The translations under genes were made by a program, and so were the position numbers. 64,000 nucleotides of DNA from positions 101,978 through 165,977 of the forward strand of contig NZ_UAUI01000006.1 in the NCBI RefSeq assembly GCF_900455735.1, written 5' to 3'. Shown piece after piece: positions 9,760-20,962 of the stretch (position 1 is its first letter; the number at the start of each line of letters is the position of its first letter). This DNA is from Rhodococcus wratislaviensis (lineage in GTDB: Bacteria > Actinomycetota > Actinomycetes > Mycobacteriales > Mycobacteriaceae). The notes under the pieces were generated by a model, which saw only the letters and a program-made list of their open reading frames with translations, was not told where the DNA came from and did no database searches.

Positions 9760-10791
9760 TCAGCCGAAAAATGCGGCCGCCTCCTCGTACCGCTCCCGCG
9801 GCACCGTCTTGAGGCGCCGGGTCGCCTCCTCGAGCGGCACGAGGTCGATCGACGTGCCGTGCAGGGCCACCATGTTGCCGAAGTCGCCGCGGTGGACCGC
9901 GTCGGTGGCGTGCACCCCGAAGCGGGTGGCGAGCACCCGGTCGTACGGCGTCGGGGTTCCACCCCGCTGCACGTGCCCGAGCACCGTCGTCCGCACCTCC
10001 TTGCCGATGCGGCGGACGATCTCGTCGCCGAGCTGCTGCGCGACGCCGGTGAATCGTTTGTGACCGAACTCGTCGATGCCGCCTTCGCGCAGACTCATCG
10101 ACTCCGGGGTCGGAGTGGCCCCCTCGGCGACGACGCAGATGAAATGCGAATCGCCGCGCTGGAATCGCTTCTTCACGAGGGAGCAGACTTCGCCGACGTC
10201 GAACGGGACCTCGGGAACGAGAGTGAGATGCGCACCGGTCGCGAGCCCGGAGTGCAGCGCGATCCAGCCCGCATGCCGTCCCATCACCTCGACGAGCATC
10301 ACCCGCTGGTGGGATTCGGCGGTGGTGTGGAGGCGGTCGATCGCGTCGGTCGCGATGGACAGCGCGGTGTCGAAACCGAACGTCACGTCGGTGCAGTCGA
10401 TGTCGTTGTCGATCGTCTTCGGAACCCCGATCACGGGCACCCCACTCTCGGCGAGCCAGCTGGCGGCCGTGAGCGTTCCCTCCCCGCCGATCGGGATGAG
10501 CGCGTCGATCCCGTTGTCGTCGAGCGTCTGGCGGATCTGGTCGAGACCGGCCTTCAATTTGTCGGGGTTGACCCGCGCGGTGCCGAGGATGGTGCCGCCG
10601 CGGGTGAGAATTCGGTCGATCCGGTCGTCGTTGGACAGCACGACCTTGCGATCCTCGAGCAGGCCGCGCCAGCCGTCACGGAATCCCACCACCGAGCTGC
10701 CGTATCGGCCGGCGGCAGTCCGAACCACCGCCCTGATCACCGCATTCAATCCGGGGCAGTCGCCGCCTCCGGTGAGCATTCCGATCCGCAT
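9760..10791 (-). CDS. pfkA: 6-phosphofructokinase
   Basis: 343-aa cytosolic enzyme phosphorylating fructose 6-phosphate in glycolysis. Seen: [14 protein letters not shown] (residues 4-17), GGEGT (102-106), PKTIDND (124-130), GRHAGWIAL and the GHVQRGGTP motif. Gly105 stands where ATP-dependent enzymes have Gly and pyrophosphate-dependent ones have Asp, so ATP is the likely donor. The length is usual for actinobacterial enzymes. GAGGGG lies before the ATG. Rv3010c is the positional equivalent, next to gatB. Confidence 0.95.
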   Translation of the reverse strand: MRIGMLTGGGDCPGLNAVIRAVVRTAAGRYGSSVVGFRDGWRGLLEDRKVVLSNDDRIDRILTRGGTILGTARVNPDKLKAGLDQIRQTLDDNGIDALIPIGGEGTLTAASWLAESGVPVIGVPKTIDNDIDCTDVTFGFDTALSIATDAIDRLHTTAESHQRVMLVEVMGRHAGWIALHSGLATGAHLTLVPEVPFDVGEVCSLVKKRFQRGDSHFICVVAEGATPTPESMSLREGGIDEFGHKRFTGVAQQLGDEIVRRIGKEVRTTVLGHVQRGGTPTPYDRVLATRFGVHATDAVHRGDFGNMVALHGTSIDLVPLEEATRRLKTVPRERYEEAAAFFG

Positions 10792-10849
10792 CCAAGCACC
10801 CCTCGTCGTCTCGTGTGGTGATGGTGGTTCTCTTTACACATCTTGCCGC

Positions 10850-10868
10850 TCGAACCGCGTTCGAGCAC
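10850..10868. terminator. Short hairpin between pfkA promoter and response regulator end
   Basis: Perfect 8-bp stem GCTCGAAC/GTTCGAGC with a 3-nt loop. It lies 20 nt after the response regulator stop and could end the two-component operon. Confidence 0.45.
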
Positions 10869-10887
10869 CTCGGACCGGCCGGTTCAC

Positions 10888-11550
10888 TCAGCCGGGTGTG
10901 ACGAGACCGCTCTCGTACGCCAGGACCACTGCCTGTGCGCGGTCGCGCAGATCCAGCTTCGACAGCACTTTGCCGACGTGCGTCTTGACGGTCTGCTCGG
11001 CGACGAACAGGCGCTCCGCGATCTCGGTGTTGGACATGCCGCGGGCGATGAGTTCGAGCACCTCGCGTTCGCGGGGCGTCAGCGCCGACAGCGCTGCCGG
11101 TTTGCGGCGCGCCGTGCTGCGGCGGCTGGTCACGTCGGCGATGAGTCGCCGGGTGACGGTCGGCGCGAGAAGCGCCTCACCGTCCGCGACCACCCGCACC
11201 GCACGGATGAGTTCCTCCGCGGGCGCGTCCTTGAGCATGAAGCCGCTGGCCCCGATGCTCAGCGCCTCGTACACGTAGTCGTCGACGTCGAACGTGGTGA
11301 GCATGAGCACCCGCACCGGCGGATCGAAACCGGCCGACAGGATGACGCGGGCCGCGTCGAGTCCGTTCATCTCCGGCATGCGGACGTCCATCAGGACCAC
11401 GTCGGGCCGCAGACGCCGGACCTCGCTCACCGCCACCGCCCCGTCCGGAGCGTCACCGATGACACTGATGTCGGGCTGTGAGGCGAGCAGGGCTCCGAAG
11501 CCCTGCCGGACCATAGCCTGGTCGTCGGCGATGAATACGGTGATGGCCAC
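10888..11550 (-). CDS. NarL/LuxR-family response regulator
   Basis: 220 aa. Receiver domain at residues 1-120 with acidic pocket Asp9-Asp10, phospho-acceptor Asp55 (LMDVRMPEMNG) and the switch lysine in GFMLKDAP. The C-terminal LuxR-type helix-turn-helix covers about residues 153-215 (LTPREREVLELIARGMSNTE, VKTHVGKVLSKL). Partner of the histidine kinase 9 nt upstream in the same operon. Targets are unknown; the divergent phospholipase/hydrolase genes and its own promoter palindrome are the nearest candidates. Confidence 0.94.
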   Translation of the reverse strand: MAITVFIADDQAMVRQGFGALLASQPDISVIGDAPDGAVAVSEVRRLRPDVVLMDVRMPEMNGLDAARVILSAGFDPPVRVLMLTTFDVDDYVYEALSIGASGFMLKDAPAEELIRAVRVVADGEALLAPTVTRRLIADVTSRRSTARRKPAALSALTPREREVLELIARGMSNTEIAERLFVAEQTVKTHVGKVLSKLDLRDRAQAVVLAYESGLVTPG

Positions 11551-11559
11551 CCAGCCAGC

Positions 11560-12756
11560 CTAGGCGGAGGCAACCGGGAACTCGGCGTGGACCTCGAATC
11601 CGCCGTTGTCGTGCAGGTGGGTGGTGAGTACGCCCCCGACTGCCTGCGCACGCTCACGCATTCCGATGATGCCGTTGCCGCCGGTCGACTCGTGCCTGGT
11701 CAGGGCCGAGACGAGGCTCCGCCTCGGCGGGCCGTTCACGATCGACACCGACGCGATCGGCGACTCGTACGCGATCTTCACCTCGACCGCGGCGCCCGCC
11801 GCGTGGCGGGCCGTGTTGGCGAGGGATTCCTGCAGGATGCGGTACATCACGAGTCCGACCGACTCCGACACGAGCGTCGGGTCACCGTCGACGTGCCAGG
11901 CGACGGGAATGCCTGCCCTGCGGCTGCCCTCGAGCAGCTCGCTGATCTGCTGCACCCCGGGCTGGGGCGCGTGCTCTGCCAGCTGGCCGTCGCTGCGCAG
12001 CACTCCGAGCAGTCCGCGGACCTCGTTCAGCGCGGCGCGGCCGGCGGCCCCGATCGATTCGAACTCGGCCCGCGTCTCGTCCGACATGTCGGCGATGCGG
12101 TACGGCGCGCTCTGCGCCTGCACCACGACCATCGACATGTGGTGCGCGACGACGTCGTGCAGGTCCCGGGCGATGCGCGCCTTCTCCTCCAGGATCGTCC
12201 GGCGAGTGCGCTCGAGCTCGCTCAGTTCCTCCTGCTGCGCGAGTTGCCGGCGGGAGAGCACCAGCCACCGGATCAGCAGGCCGAAGACGACGATCGCGGT
12301 CAGGCCCACCGCCCACCCGCGGCCGTTGGTGCCCGGGGTGTCGGCGAGGAACAGCAGGACGGTGGACATCCATGCCACGCCCACGACCGGAATCGCGGCC
12401 CGCATGCTGACGGCGGCCAGCAGGGCGAGCATCACCAGGATGTGGACCACCTGCCAGGGGTAGTCGTAGCCGTCCTGCAGTGCGAAGACGCGCGGAATCA
12501 CCAGCGCCGAGACCGCGGAGACGGCCCAGGCCAGCGCCGGATTCGACCGGATGAGCAGGAACGGGAACGTCGCGAGCGCCGCCACGAACGGTTGAATGGG
12601 AGGACTGACCTGGTGGGTCAGCTGCAGGGTCGGCCACGCCACGGCGAACAGGATCGCCGTGACCACGACGATTGCCACGTTCAGCCACTGGCCTTCGGCG
12701 GCTCTCCGGATGCGCGTCTTCGTCTTCACACCGTCGACAGTAGAAACCGTGGTCAC
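11560..12756 (-). CDS. Sensor histidine kinase, HisKA_3 type
   Basis: 398-aa membrane sensor. About five hydrophobic segments lie between residues 25 and 165 with little extracellular sequence, suggesting that the signal is sensed in or at the membrane. A coiled linker (RRQLAQQEELSELERTRR) leads to the dimerisation motif with phospho-His200 in ARDLHDVVAHHMS. The ATPase domain includes ILQESLANTARHA and GNGIIGMRERA. GTG at 12756 follows a weak -10 (TATGAG, 12765-12770) by 8 nt, and that hexamer lies in a palindrome at 12766-12805. It is divergent from the phospholipase gene. Confidence 0.92.
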   Translation of the reverse strand: MTTVSTVDGVKTKTRIRRAAEGQWLNVAIVVVTAILFAVAWPTLQLTHQVSPPIQPFVAALATFPFLLIRSNPALAWAVSAVSALVIPRVFALQDGYDYPWQVVHILVMLALLAAVSMRAAIPVVGVAWMSTVLLFLADTPGTNGRGWAVGLTAIVVFGLLIRWLVLSRRQLAQQEELSELERTRRTILEEKARIARDLHDVVAHHMSMVVVQAQSAPYRIADMSDETRAEFESIGAAGRAALNEVRGLLGVLRSDGQLAEHAPQPGVQQISELLEGSRRAGIPVAWHVDGDPTLVSESVGLVMYRILQESLANTARHAAGAAVEVKIAYESPIASVSIVNGPPRRSLVSALTRHESTGGNGIIGMRERAQAVGGVLTTHLHDNGGFEVHAEFPVASA

Positions 12757-12765
12757 GCAGTGTCC

Positions 12766-12805
12766 TCATACCCCGGGCTCATGTCGGCGTAGCCCCGGAG
12801 TATGA
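12766..12805. promoter_or_regulatory. Imperfect palindrome in the histidine kinase promoter
   Basis: Arms 12766-12779 and 12791-12805 both read TCATAC then a C/G-rich core when taken from the outside, differing by one substitution and one G. It overlaps the kinase -10 and lies 90 nt from the divergent phospholipase start. It is a candidate binding site for the adjacent response regulator. Confidence 0.5.
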
Positions 12806-12895
12806 GATCGGGGCCCCCTCGCACCACGAGGCCAGGGATCGAACCGGACTCCGGGGTGATGTGGCCCCGCAACACGAATTCATAACGTTCTCGTC

Positions 12896-13537
12896 ATGCG
12901 AAAGACGGGGACACGGAGAACGACTTGGGCCGCGGTGGCGTGCGCCGCAACCGCACTACTGACCACGACAGGATTCGCAGGCACCGGCGCCGCGAGCACG
13001 CCCCGGCACGAGAACGCCGCCGCCTCCGCCGCGGTGCACACCCTCACCGCACCGGCCGAAATCTCCGAGGACTCCATTCCCGCGGACTTCGCCGACGTGA
13101 TGGGCTACACGCCGGTGCCGATCGACGGAATGCTCGCCAATCCCGGCGGGGACTGCTCGTCTCCCGTGCCGCTGCCCCTCGAGTTCGACACGTCGTGCAA
13201 GGCGCACGACCTCGGGTACGACCTTCTGCGGTACGCGTCCCGGTCCGGCGAGGACCTGGGTCCCTGGGCGCGGCAGAGCCTCGACACGCAGCTGGATCAG
13301 CGCATGCACGCGGCGTGCGACACCCGCGCCGACGAGCAGGCACGGGCGCAGTGCTTCGTCATGGCAAACGTCGCGACCACCTTCGTCACCGGAAACAGCT
13401 GGCGCCAGGGCTATTCGGCACCGGTCACCGAATCCGGACTCCCGTATGCACTGGCAGGCGGTGTCGGTGTCGTGCTCCTCGCCGGCGCGGCCTGGTCGAT
13501 CCGCCGCCGGCCGCATCCGGTCGGAGCCGTCGCATGA
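12896..13537 (+). CDS. Exported prokaryotic phospholipase A2-like protein
   Basis: 213 aa. N-terminal signal peptide (residues 1 to about 33, ending near TGAAS), a phospholipase A2 domain (about 60-175), and a C-terminal hydrophobic helix (about 183-203) followed by RRRPHP, so it is probably anchored outside the membrane. The catalytic signature is complete: DTSCKAHDLGYDLLRY with Cys101, His104, Asp105 and Tyr108. Family members hydrolyse the sn-2 ester of phospholipids, often Ca-dependently. TAACGT (12883-12888) ends 7 nt before the ATG, suggesting a leaderless mRNA. The last four bases overlap the next gene (ATGA). Confidence 0.88.
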   Translation: MRKTGTRRTTWAAVACAATALLTTTGFAGTGAASTPRHENAAASAAVHTLTAPAEISEDSIPADFADVMGYTPVPIDGMLANPGGDCSSPVPLPLEFDTSCKAHDLGYDLLRYASRSGEDLGPWARQSLDTQLDQRMHAACDTRADEQARAQCFVMANVATTFVTGNSWRQGYSAPVTESGLPYALAGGVGVVLLAGAAWSIRRRPHPVGAVA

Positions 13538-14985
13538 CCACCACCGCTCTGTCCGGTCCCGGACGGAGCACGGTGCACAGTCGCTCGCACACGAAGCCGA
13601 ATGCCCTGCGCCGCACTCTGGTCACGACGATCCCGGTCTCCGCCCTCCCCCGCGCCGCCTCCACGATCGTCGTCACCGCCGTCACACTCGCATCTCTCGC
13701 TCCCTCACTGCTCCCCCGGAGTGCGCTGACGCAGGCCCTGTTCACCGGCGTCCTCGCCGCGATCGGTTTCGGTTTCGTCGTCCTCGCCCGCCGCCTGCGG
13801 TACCTCGTCACCCGTTCGCGCAGCAACCACCCTCCGCGGGACTCGGTGCGTCTGCTGGTGCTGATCGGCGCCATGATCGTCGTGTCCTGGGCGATCGTGC
13901 TCGCCGACCACTGGCAGGATTCGCTGCGCGCCGCCATGGGCATGCCGGGCATCGGGCCGGACCACTGGATGCAGGCGATCATCGTGGCTGCTCTGACGTT
14001 CCTGCTGTTCGCCGGCATCGGCAGCGTCGTCGGCACGGTCGCCCGACGTCTCGGCTGGATCGGCAGCGCCACCACCGCCGTCGTTCTCGCGACCGCACTG
14101 CAACTGGTCGCCGGACCGGCGTTGTGGGGAATGATGTCGCGTTCCTACAGCGACTCCAACGCGCTCGTCGACGTGTCCCTGCACCGGCCGATGTCCGCCG
14201 AACTGTCCGGCAGCCCGGACTCCGCGATCAGCTGGGAGTCGCTCGGGCGCCAGGGACGACGGTTCGTGGCGGCGGGCGAGCAGTCGGCCGCCATCCGCAC
14301 CTATGTGGGGATGGATTCGGCACCGGACGTCGAATCGCGTGCGGCACTGGCAGTCTCGGAACTCGAGCGGGCCGGCGGATTCACCCGGTCCGCCATCGTC
14401 GTCACGGTGCCCACCGGCTCGGGGTGGATCGACGAGAACGCCGCCGAGGGATTCGAGGAACGCTTCGCCGACGACGTCGCCATCGTCGGCATGCAGTACT
14501 CGTACCTGCCGAGCTGGATCACGTTCGTGTTCGGGCGTTCCGCCGCAGACGAATCGGCGGCCGCGTTGTTCGATGCCGTCGCCGAGCGGATCGCCGACCT
14601 CCCCGACCTCCTGCGCCCGGCGCTGTACGTCTACGGTCAGAGCCTCGGATCCGTCGGCGGCAGTGCAATTTTCACCGACGCCGACCCACTGCGCGAGCGA
14701 GTCTGCGGCGCACTGTGGGCCGGCCCGCCCGCCGGCTCGGTTCTGACGGACGGGGCGACGATGTTGGCGAACACATCCGACCCGGTAGTGTGGTGGTCCC
14801 CCGACCTGGTCCTGCACCGACCCGACCTCTCGCTCGCAGTACGCGATGCGCCGGTACCCCAATGGATTCCGGGCATCACGTTCCTGCAGACGAGTGTCGA
14901 CCTGGTGTCCGCGCTGAACTTCGCAGCCGGCCACGGACACCGCTACGGCAGTGAGCAGGGCACCGCCCTGCCCGACTGCTCCTAG
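13534..14985 (+). CDS. Membrane alpha/beta hydrolase (Abhydrolase_9 / DUF2319-like)
   Basis: 483 aa. About four hydrophobic segments in residues 30-210, then a soluble domain with the nucleophile elbow YGQSLGS (Ser370). The C-terminal domain resembles the alpha/beta-hydrolase family 9 of actinobacteria. Substrate unknown; a lipid or other ester at the cell surface is a reasonable guess given that it is translationally coupled to the phospholipase A2 (ATGA overlap at 13534-13537). The frame is open far upstream, but those residues are a shadow of the phospholipase gene. The stop shares CTAG with the gatA stop. Confidence 0.85.
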   Translation: MTTTALSGPGRSTVHSRSHTKPNALRRTLVTTIPVSALPRAASTIVVTAVTLASLAPSLLPRSALTQALFTGVLAAIGFGFVVLARRLRYLVTRSRSNHPPRDSVRLLVLIGAMIVVSWAIVLADHWQDSLRAAMGMPGIGPDHWMQAIIVAALTFLLFAGIGSVVGTVARRLGWIGSATTAVVLATALQLVAGPALWGMMSRSYSDSNALVDVSLHRPMSAELSGSPDSAISWESLGRQGRRFVAAGEQSAAIRTYVGMDSAPDVESRAALAVSELERAGGFTRSAIVVTVPTGSGWIDENAAEGFEERFADDVAIVGMQYSYLPSWITFVFGRSAADESAAALFDAVAERIADLPDLLRPALYVYGQSLGSVGGSAIFTDADPLRERVCGALWAGPPAGSVLTDGATMLANTSDPVVWWSPDLVLHRPDLSLAVRDAPVPQWIPGITFLQTSVDLVSALNFAAGHGHRYGSEQGTALPDCS

Positions 14986-16463
14986 TTCGGCGAGCCGATC
15001 GGACCGCGTGCGGCCTCGTAGGCGGCACCGACGCGGTACAGCCGCTCGTCGGCCAGCGCGGGTGCCATGATCTGCAGCCCCACCGGCAGTCCGTCGTCCG
15101 CGGACAGTCCCGACGGAACCGACATCGCGCAGTGCCCCGCCAGGTTGGTGGGCAGCGTGCACAGGTCCGAGAGGTACATCGCGAGCGGGTCGCCGACCTT
15201 CTCGCCCAGCTTCCACGGGGTGAACGGGCTGGTGGGCGACACCAGGACGTCCACCTTCTCGTACGCCTTCTCGAAGTCCCTGGCGATGAGCGTCCGCACC
15301 TTGAGCGCCTGACCGTAGTAGGCGTCGTAGTAGCCGGACGACAGCGCGTAGGTACCGATCATGATGCGGCGCTTGACCTCCGGGCCGAAACCGGCGGCGC
15401 GCGTCGCGGCCATCACCTGGTCGGCGCTCATGTCACCCTCGTCGATGCGCAGGCCGTACCGCATCGCGTCGAAGCGTGCGAGGTTCGACGACACCTCGCT
15501 CGGCAGGATCAAGTAGTACGACGCGAGCGCGTACTCGAAGTTGGGGCACGACACCTCGACGACCTCGGCACCGAGTTCCGTGAGTTGCGCGACGGCGGCA
15601 TCGAAAGACGAGATGACCCCGGGCTGGTAGCTGTCGGAGTGCAGTTCCTTGACCACACCCACCTTCACGCCCTTCAGGTTGCCACCGGCACCCTCACGCG
15701 CAGCCGCCACCACGGGACGCACGGGCGCGTCGATCGACGTGGAGTCGCGCGGGTCGTGCCCGGCGATGACCTCGTGCAGCAGCGCCGTGTCGAGGACCGT
15801 GCGGCCGCAGGGACCACCCTGGTCGAGCGAGGACGCGCAGGCCACGAGGCCGAAACGGGAGACCGTGCCGTACGTCGGCTTGGTGCCGACCGTCGCCGTG
15901 ACGGCGGCGGGCTGACGGATCGAGCCGCCGGTGTCGGTGCCGATCGCGAGCGGGGCCTGCCGGGACGCGAGGGCCGCGGCACTGCCGCCGCCCGAACCGC
16001 CCGGAATGCGCGTGGTGTCCCACGGGTTGCGGGTGGGGCCGTAGGCGGAGTTCTCGGTGGACGAACCCATCGCGAACTCGTCGAGGTTGGTCTTTCCCAG
16101 GATCGGGATGCCGGCCTCGCGCAGTTTCTTCGTGAGCGTCGCGTCGTACGGTGCGATCCAACCTTCGAGGATCTTCGACGCGCACGTGGTGGGCATGTCG
16201 GTGGTGGTGAAGATGTCCTTGAGCGCCAACGGAACTCCCGCGAGCGGGGAGGCGGGTGCATTGCCTGCGGCGAGGCTGCTGTCCACTTCCTTCGCCGACA
16301 CGAGGGCCTGCTCGCCTGCCACGTGCAGGAAGGCGTTCAGGTCACCGTCGACCGCGGCGATGCGGTCGAGATGCGCCTGGGTGACCTCGACGGACGACAC
16401 CTCACGGCTGTGGATCTTCGACGCGAGATCTGCGGCGTCGAGAGTGGTCAGTTCGGCGCTCAT
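14982..16463 (-). CDS. gatA: Asp-tRNA(Asn)/Glu-tRNA(Gln) amidotransferase subunit A
   Basis: 493-aa amidase subunit that releases ammonia from glutamine for tRNA transamidation. The amidase-signature triad is complete: Lys82 (LALKDIF), cis-Ser157 (PGGSGGGS) and Ser181 ([10 protein letters not shown]). The start overlaps the gatC stop by 4 nt (ATGA), so the two are translated together. The gene is separated from gatB by the inserted signalling block and pfkA. Confidence 0.97.
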   Translation of the reverse strand: MSAELTTLDAADLASKIHSREVSSVEVTQAHLDRIAAVDGDLNAFLHVAGEQALVSAKEVDSSLAAGNAPASPLAGVPLALKDIFTTTDMPTTCASKILEGWIAPYDATLTKKLREAGIPILGKTNLDEFAMGSSTENSAYGPTRNPWDTTRIPGGSGGGSAAALASRQAPLAIGTDTGGSIRQPAAVTATVGTKPTYGTVSRFGLVACASSLDQGGPCGRTVLDTALLHEVIAGHDPRDSTSIDAPVRPVVAAAREGAGGNLKGVKVGVVKELHSDSYQPGVISSFDAAVAQLTELGAEVVEVSCPNFEYALASYYLILPSEVSSNLARFDAMRYGLRIDEGDMSADQVMAATRAAGFGPEVKRRIMIGTYALSSGYYDAYYGQALKVRTLIARDFEKAYEKVDVLVSPTSPFTPWKLGEKVGDPLAMYLSDLCTLPTNLAGHCAMSVPSGLSADDGLPVGLQIMAPALADERLYRVGAAYEAARGPIGSPN

Positions 16464-16759
16464 TCGCCCTCTCCAAGGATCTGCGGGACAGCGAAGCGAC
16501 CCTGCTCGACAGCCGGTGCGCCGGACAGCGCCTGCTCGGGAGTCAAGCCGGGAACGATCACGTCGGGACGGGTCACGTTGGTGACCGCGTTCGGGTTCGC
16601 CATCGGCGGAACATCCTCGGCGGGCACCTCGGTGACCACCTTCACGTGGCTGAGAATCGAGTCCAGCTGACCGGCGAACTCGTCGAGCTCGGCATCGGTC
16701 AGGGCGAGTCGAGACAACCGCGCGAGGTGCGCGACCTCGTCACGGGAGATGGCAGGCAC
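16460..16759 (-). CDS. gatC: Asp-tRNA(Asn)/Glu-tRNA(Gln) amidotransferase subunit C
   Basis: 99-aa small subunit that holds GatA and GatB together. Seen: [20 protein letters not shown] and [12 protein letters not shown], then a conserved Pro-rich middle. GTG at 16759 is chosen because AAAGGGG lies about 8 nt upstream and the length equals that of mycobacterial GatC; a longer frame upstream adds only unconserved residues. Confidence 0.95.
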   Translation of the reverse strand: MPAISRDEVAHLARLSRLALTDAELDEFAGQLDSILSHVKVVTEVPAEDVPPMANPNAVTNVTRPDVIVPGLTPEQALSGAPAVEQGRFAVPQILGEGE

Positions 16760-16819
16760 CGCGGGGCCCCTTTCGGTTCGGACGTACACAAGTGGGTCCC
16801 AGCCTAGAGCGTGGCCCGA

Positions 16820-17377
16820 TCAGCCGTGCAGCCAGCGCCGCAACCTGCCCGTCAGGAACGGCAGAACCACGAAGACCATCACCGGAGTCGTGACCACCGA
16901 CGCCACCACGGTGCGCGTCACCACGTCCAGGGCCGAGAGCCGAGGAGTGACGAACAACGCGATGAGAAGTGAGATCGGGAAGAAACCGAGCCAGATGGTG
17001 ACCGCCTGCTTCCACCGCGGCGGTGGCGGCGTGACCCGAACGGCGTGCGTGAGCGTCGACTGCGGTTCGAACCAGCCCTCCACCCCGGTCAGCCGGTGCG
17101 TGACCGTGTCCTGCGCGAGACCGGTTCCCCTGCCCACCCACACCTTCCTGGCGGGCGACGTCGTCCACGCGTCGAGAGTGTCCTCGTCCGCGAACCGGTA
17201 CACCACGTGGTACTGCTCGGGGTCGGTCGCCGCGCGCAGCCATCCCCCGCCGAGGAACCCCGGGAACGTGCCCGCCATTGCCATCCCGGCGTCCGTCCAG
17301 CGCAGGAATTCCTGTTCCCGGCCCGCCGCCACCCGCCGCGAGACGGACGTCGTCACTCCCGTTGCCGTGATGTTCAT
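16820..17377 (-). CDS. ABM-domain protein with two C-terminal membrane helices
   Basis: 185 aa. Residues 1 to about 105 form a ferredoxin-like antibiotic-biosynthesis-monooxygenase domain (TTSVSRRVAAGREQEFLRW, FPGFLGGGWLRAA, YHVVYRFADEDTLDAW). Two hydrophobic helices follow (about 128-145 and 157-175), ending in RRWLHG. This matches membrane-tethered ABM proteins of unknown function (COG3224-like). A redox or quinone/heme-related role would be speculation. ATG at 17377 precedes the conserved domain directly. Confidence 0.8.
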   Translation of the reverse strand: MNITATGVTTSVSRRVAAGREQEFLRWTDAGMAMAGTFPGFLGGGWLRAATDPEQYHVVYRFADEDTLDAWTTSPARKVWVGRGTGLAQDTVTHRLTGVEGWFEPQSTLTHAVRVTPPPPRWKQAVTIWLGFFPISLLIALFVTPRLSALDVVTRTVVASVVTTPVMVFVVLPFLTGRLRRWLHG

Positions 17378-17581
17378 GCACCCATGTTTGGGCTGTCGTG
17401 TTTCGCGGACGAGGCGAATCCGTATCGGCAGTGTCACGAATCGAGCGCGACCTGCACGTCCCCGTCCCGTCCCCGGCGAAGCCGCAGGGGGGACCGCATA
17501 CTCGGGAACGAAAGTGCAAGGATGGTGAGCGACGGGGGTCGCAGGTACTCCCGCGTCTATCTCGTGGTGAAAGGGACGCAC

Positions 17582-18232
17582 GTGTCGTATCTGCTTCGCG
17601 TCCAGCTCCCCGACCGTCCCGGTAGCCTCGGCTCTCTCGCCGTCGCCCTGGGCTCGGTGGGTGCTGACATTCTGTCGCTCGACGTGGTGGAACGGGGTGC
17701 CGGATTCGCCATCGACGACCTCGTGGTCGATGTCGAGCCGGGATCGCTCCCCGACACCCTCATCACGGCCGCCGAGAACCTGCCCGGCGTCACCGTCGAC
17801 TCCATCCGGCCGTACGCCGGAATCCTCGACACCCACCGCGAGCTCGAGCTCATCGACCAGGTCGCCACCGCGGCGGACGATCGACTGCAGGTCCTCGTCG
17901 ACGGGGCGCCGCGCGTGCTCCGGGTCGGCTGGTCCGTGGTCGCCGACCTCGGCCCGCACGGCGCATACCGTGTGGTCGGCAGCTCGGGAGCTCCCGAGAC
18001 CCATGCCACCGAGATCCCGTGGATGCCGCTGGAGAAGCCCACCGCGCTCGACGGCGAGGGTGACTGGGTGCCGCAGGTGTGGCGCGACATGAACACCACA
18101 CTCGCGGCGGCTCCCCTCGGGACGACCGGCCGTGTGCTGATGCTCGGCCGCCCCGGCGGCCCGGAATTCCGTCCGTCCGAGATCGCCCGGCTGGGTTACC
18201 TCGCCGGCATCATCGCGACGGTTCTGAGCTGA
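17582..18232 (+). CDS. ACT-domain protein (Rv3013-like)
   Basis: 216 aa. An N-terminal ACT domain (LRVQLPDRPGSLGSLAVALG, residues 5-75) is followed by a domain of unknown function with GDWVPQVWRDMNTTLAAAPL and LMLGRPGGPEFRPSEIARLG. Rv3013 has the same length and position. ACT domains usually bind amino acids, so a ligand-sensing role is inferred; no enzymatic motif is visible. GTG at 17582 has AAAGGGA about 6 nt upstream. A 15-bp tandem duplication covers the stop codon. Confidence 0.85.
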   Translation: MSYLLRVQLPDRPGSLGSLAVALGSVGADILSLDVVERGAGFAIDDLVVDVEPGSLPDTLITAAENLPGVTVDSIRPYAGILDTHRELELIDQVATAADDRLQVLVDGAPRVLRVGWSVVADLGPHGAYRVVGSSGAPETHATEIPWMPLEKPTALDGEGDWVPQVWRDMNTTLAAAPLGTTGRVLMLGRPGGPEFRPSEIARLGYLAGIIATVLS

Positions 18233-18254
18233 CCACCGCTGAGCTGACCACCGC
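18225..18254 (+). repeat. 15-bp tandem duplication at the end of the ACT gene
   Basis: TGAGCTGACCACCGC occurs twice in a row (18225-18239 and 18240-18254). The first copy contains the stop codon and the second repeats it. Confidence 0.9.
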
Positions 18255-18279
18255 GCCGGTCCGAGAGGTCCGGCGGTGG
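18248..18279. terminator. Terminator hairpin between ACT and GNAT genes
   Basis: Inverted repeat CCACCGCGCCGG with its near complement CCGGCGGTGG, separated by a short loop, between convergent genes. Confidence 0.7.
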
Positions 18280-18284
18280 CCGCC

Positions 18285-18773
18285 TCAGACGAGCTCGCGG
18301 ACCAGGACGGTCAGCTCGACACCGGGGACTGGTGCCCAATTGCGTTCGGGCACAGGCACGAAACCGTTGCGGTCGTAGATCCGGCGGGCGTCTTCCATGT
18401 CGGGCTGGGTGGACATCACGACCGCGCGGTCCCCGCGGTCGTATGCCGTGTCCAGCACGTGCCGCACGAGCGCCGACCCGACCCCGGCACCGCGGGCGTC
18501 GGGTGACACGGCGAGCATCCGGAATTCGAGTTCACCCGGCTGCGCGACATCGGCGTACGGGGAAGCCGGTTCCGCGATAGTGACGGAACCCACGATCTGG
18601 CCCTCCATCACGGCCACCCGCACATCCGCCTTCTCCGCCCGCTCGGCGGTGTCGCGCAACCGGTTCGTGTACGGATCGTGCGCCTCGACGAATCCGCCAC
18701 CCACGTAGGCGATCAGCGTGAGGTCACCGACGGCCTCGTAGTCGTCCGGCGTCGCATTCCGAATCTCGATCAT
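18285..18773 (-). CDS. GNAT-family N-acetyltransferase
   Basis: 162 aa covering one GNAT fold: IEIRNATPDDYEAVGDLTL at the start, the acetyl-CoA loop FRMLAVSPDARGAGVGSALV (motif A, R/Q-x-x-G-x-G/A) in the middle and DARRIYDRNGF near the end. The acceptor substrate is unknown. ATG at 18773 begins at the conserved beta-1 strand; an upstream ATG at 18809 would add 12 residues. Confidence 0.9.
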   Translation of the reverse strand: MIEIRNATPDDYEAVGDLTLIAYVGGGFVEAHDPYTNRLRDTAERAEKADVRVAVMEGQIVGSVTIAEPASPYADVAQPGELEFRMLAVSPDARGAGVGSALVRHVLDTAYDRGDRAVVMSTQPDMEDARRIYDRNGFVPVPERNWAPVPGVELTVLVRELV

Positions 18774-18830
18774 GTCCAGAACTATGACAGGACGGCTCAC
18801 GCCGCCCAAAATGCGGGCGTGAGGTTCCGA

Positions 18831-20930
<2,100 letters not shown>

Positions 20931-20962
20931 TTAACCGGTCCGGCCGACACCGAACGCCGGAC

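Noticed and set aside
8110..10821. 903-aa open frame on the plus strand
   Set aside because: It is antisense to gatB and pfkA, which are both complete and well recognised.
12925..13533. Long upstream extension of the alpha/beta hydrolase
   Set aside because: It is the +2 shadow of the phospholipase A2 gene; ATG at 13534 overlaps the phospholipase stop as ATGA.
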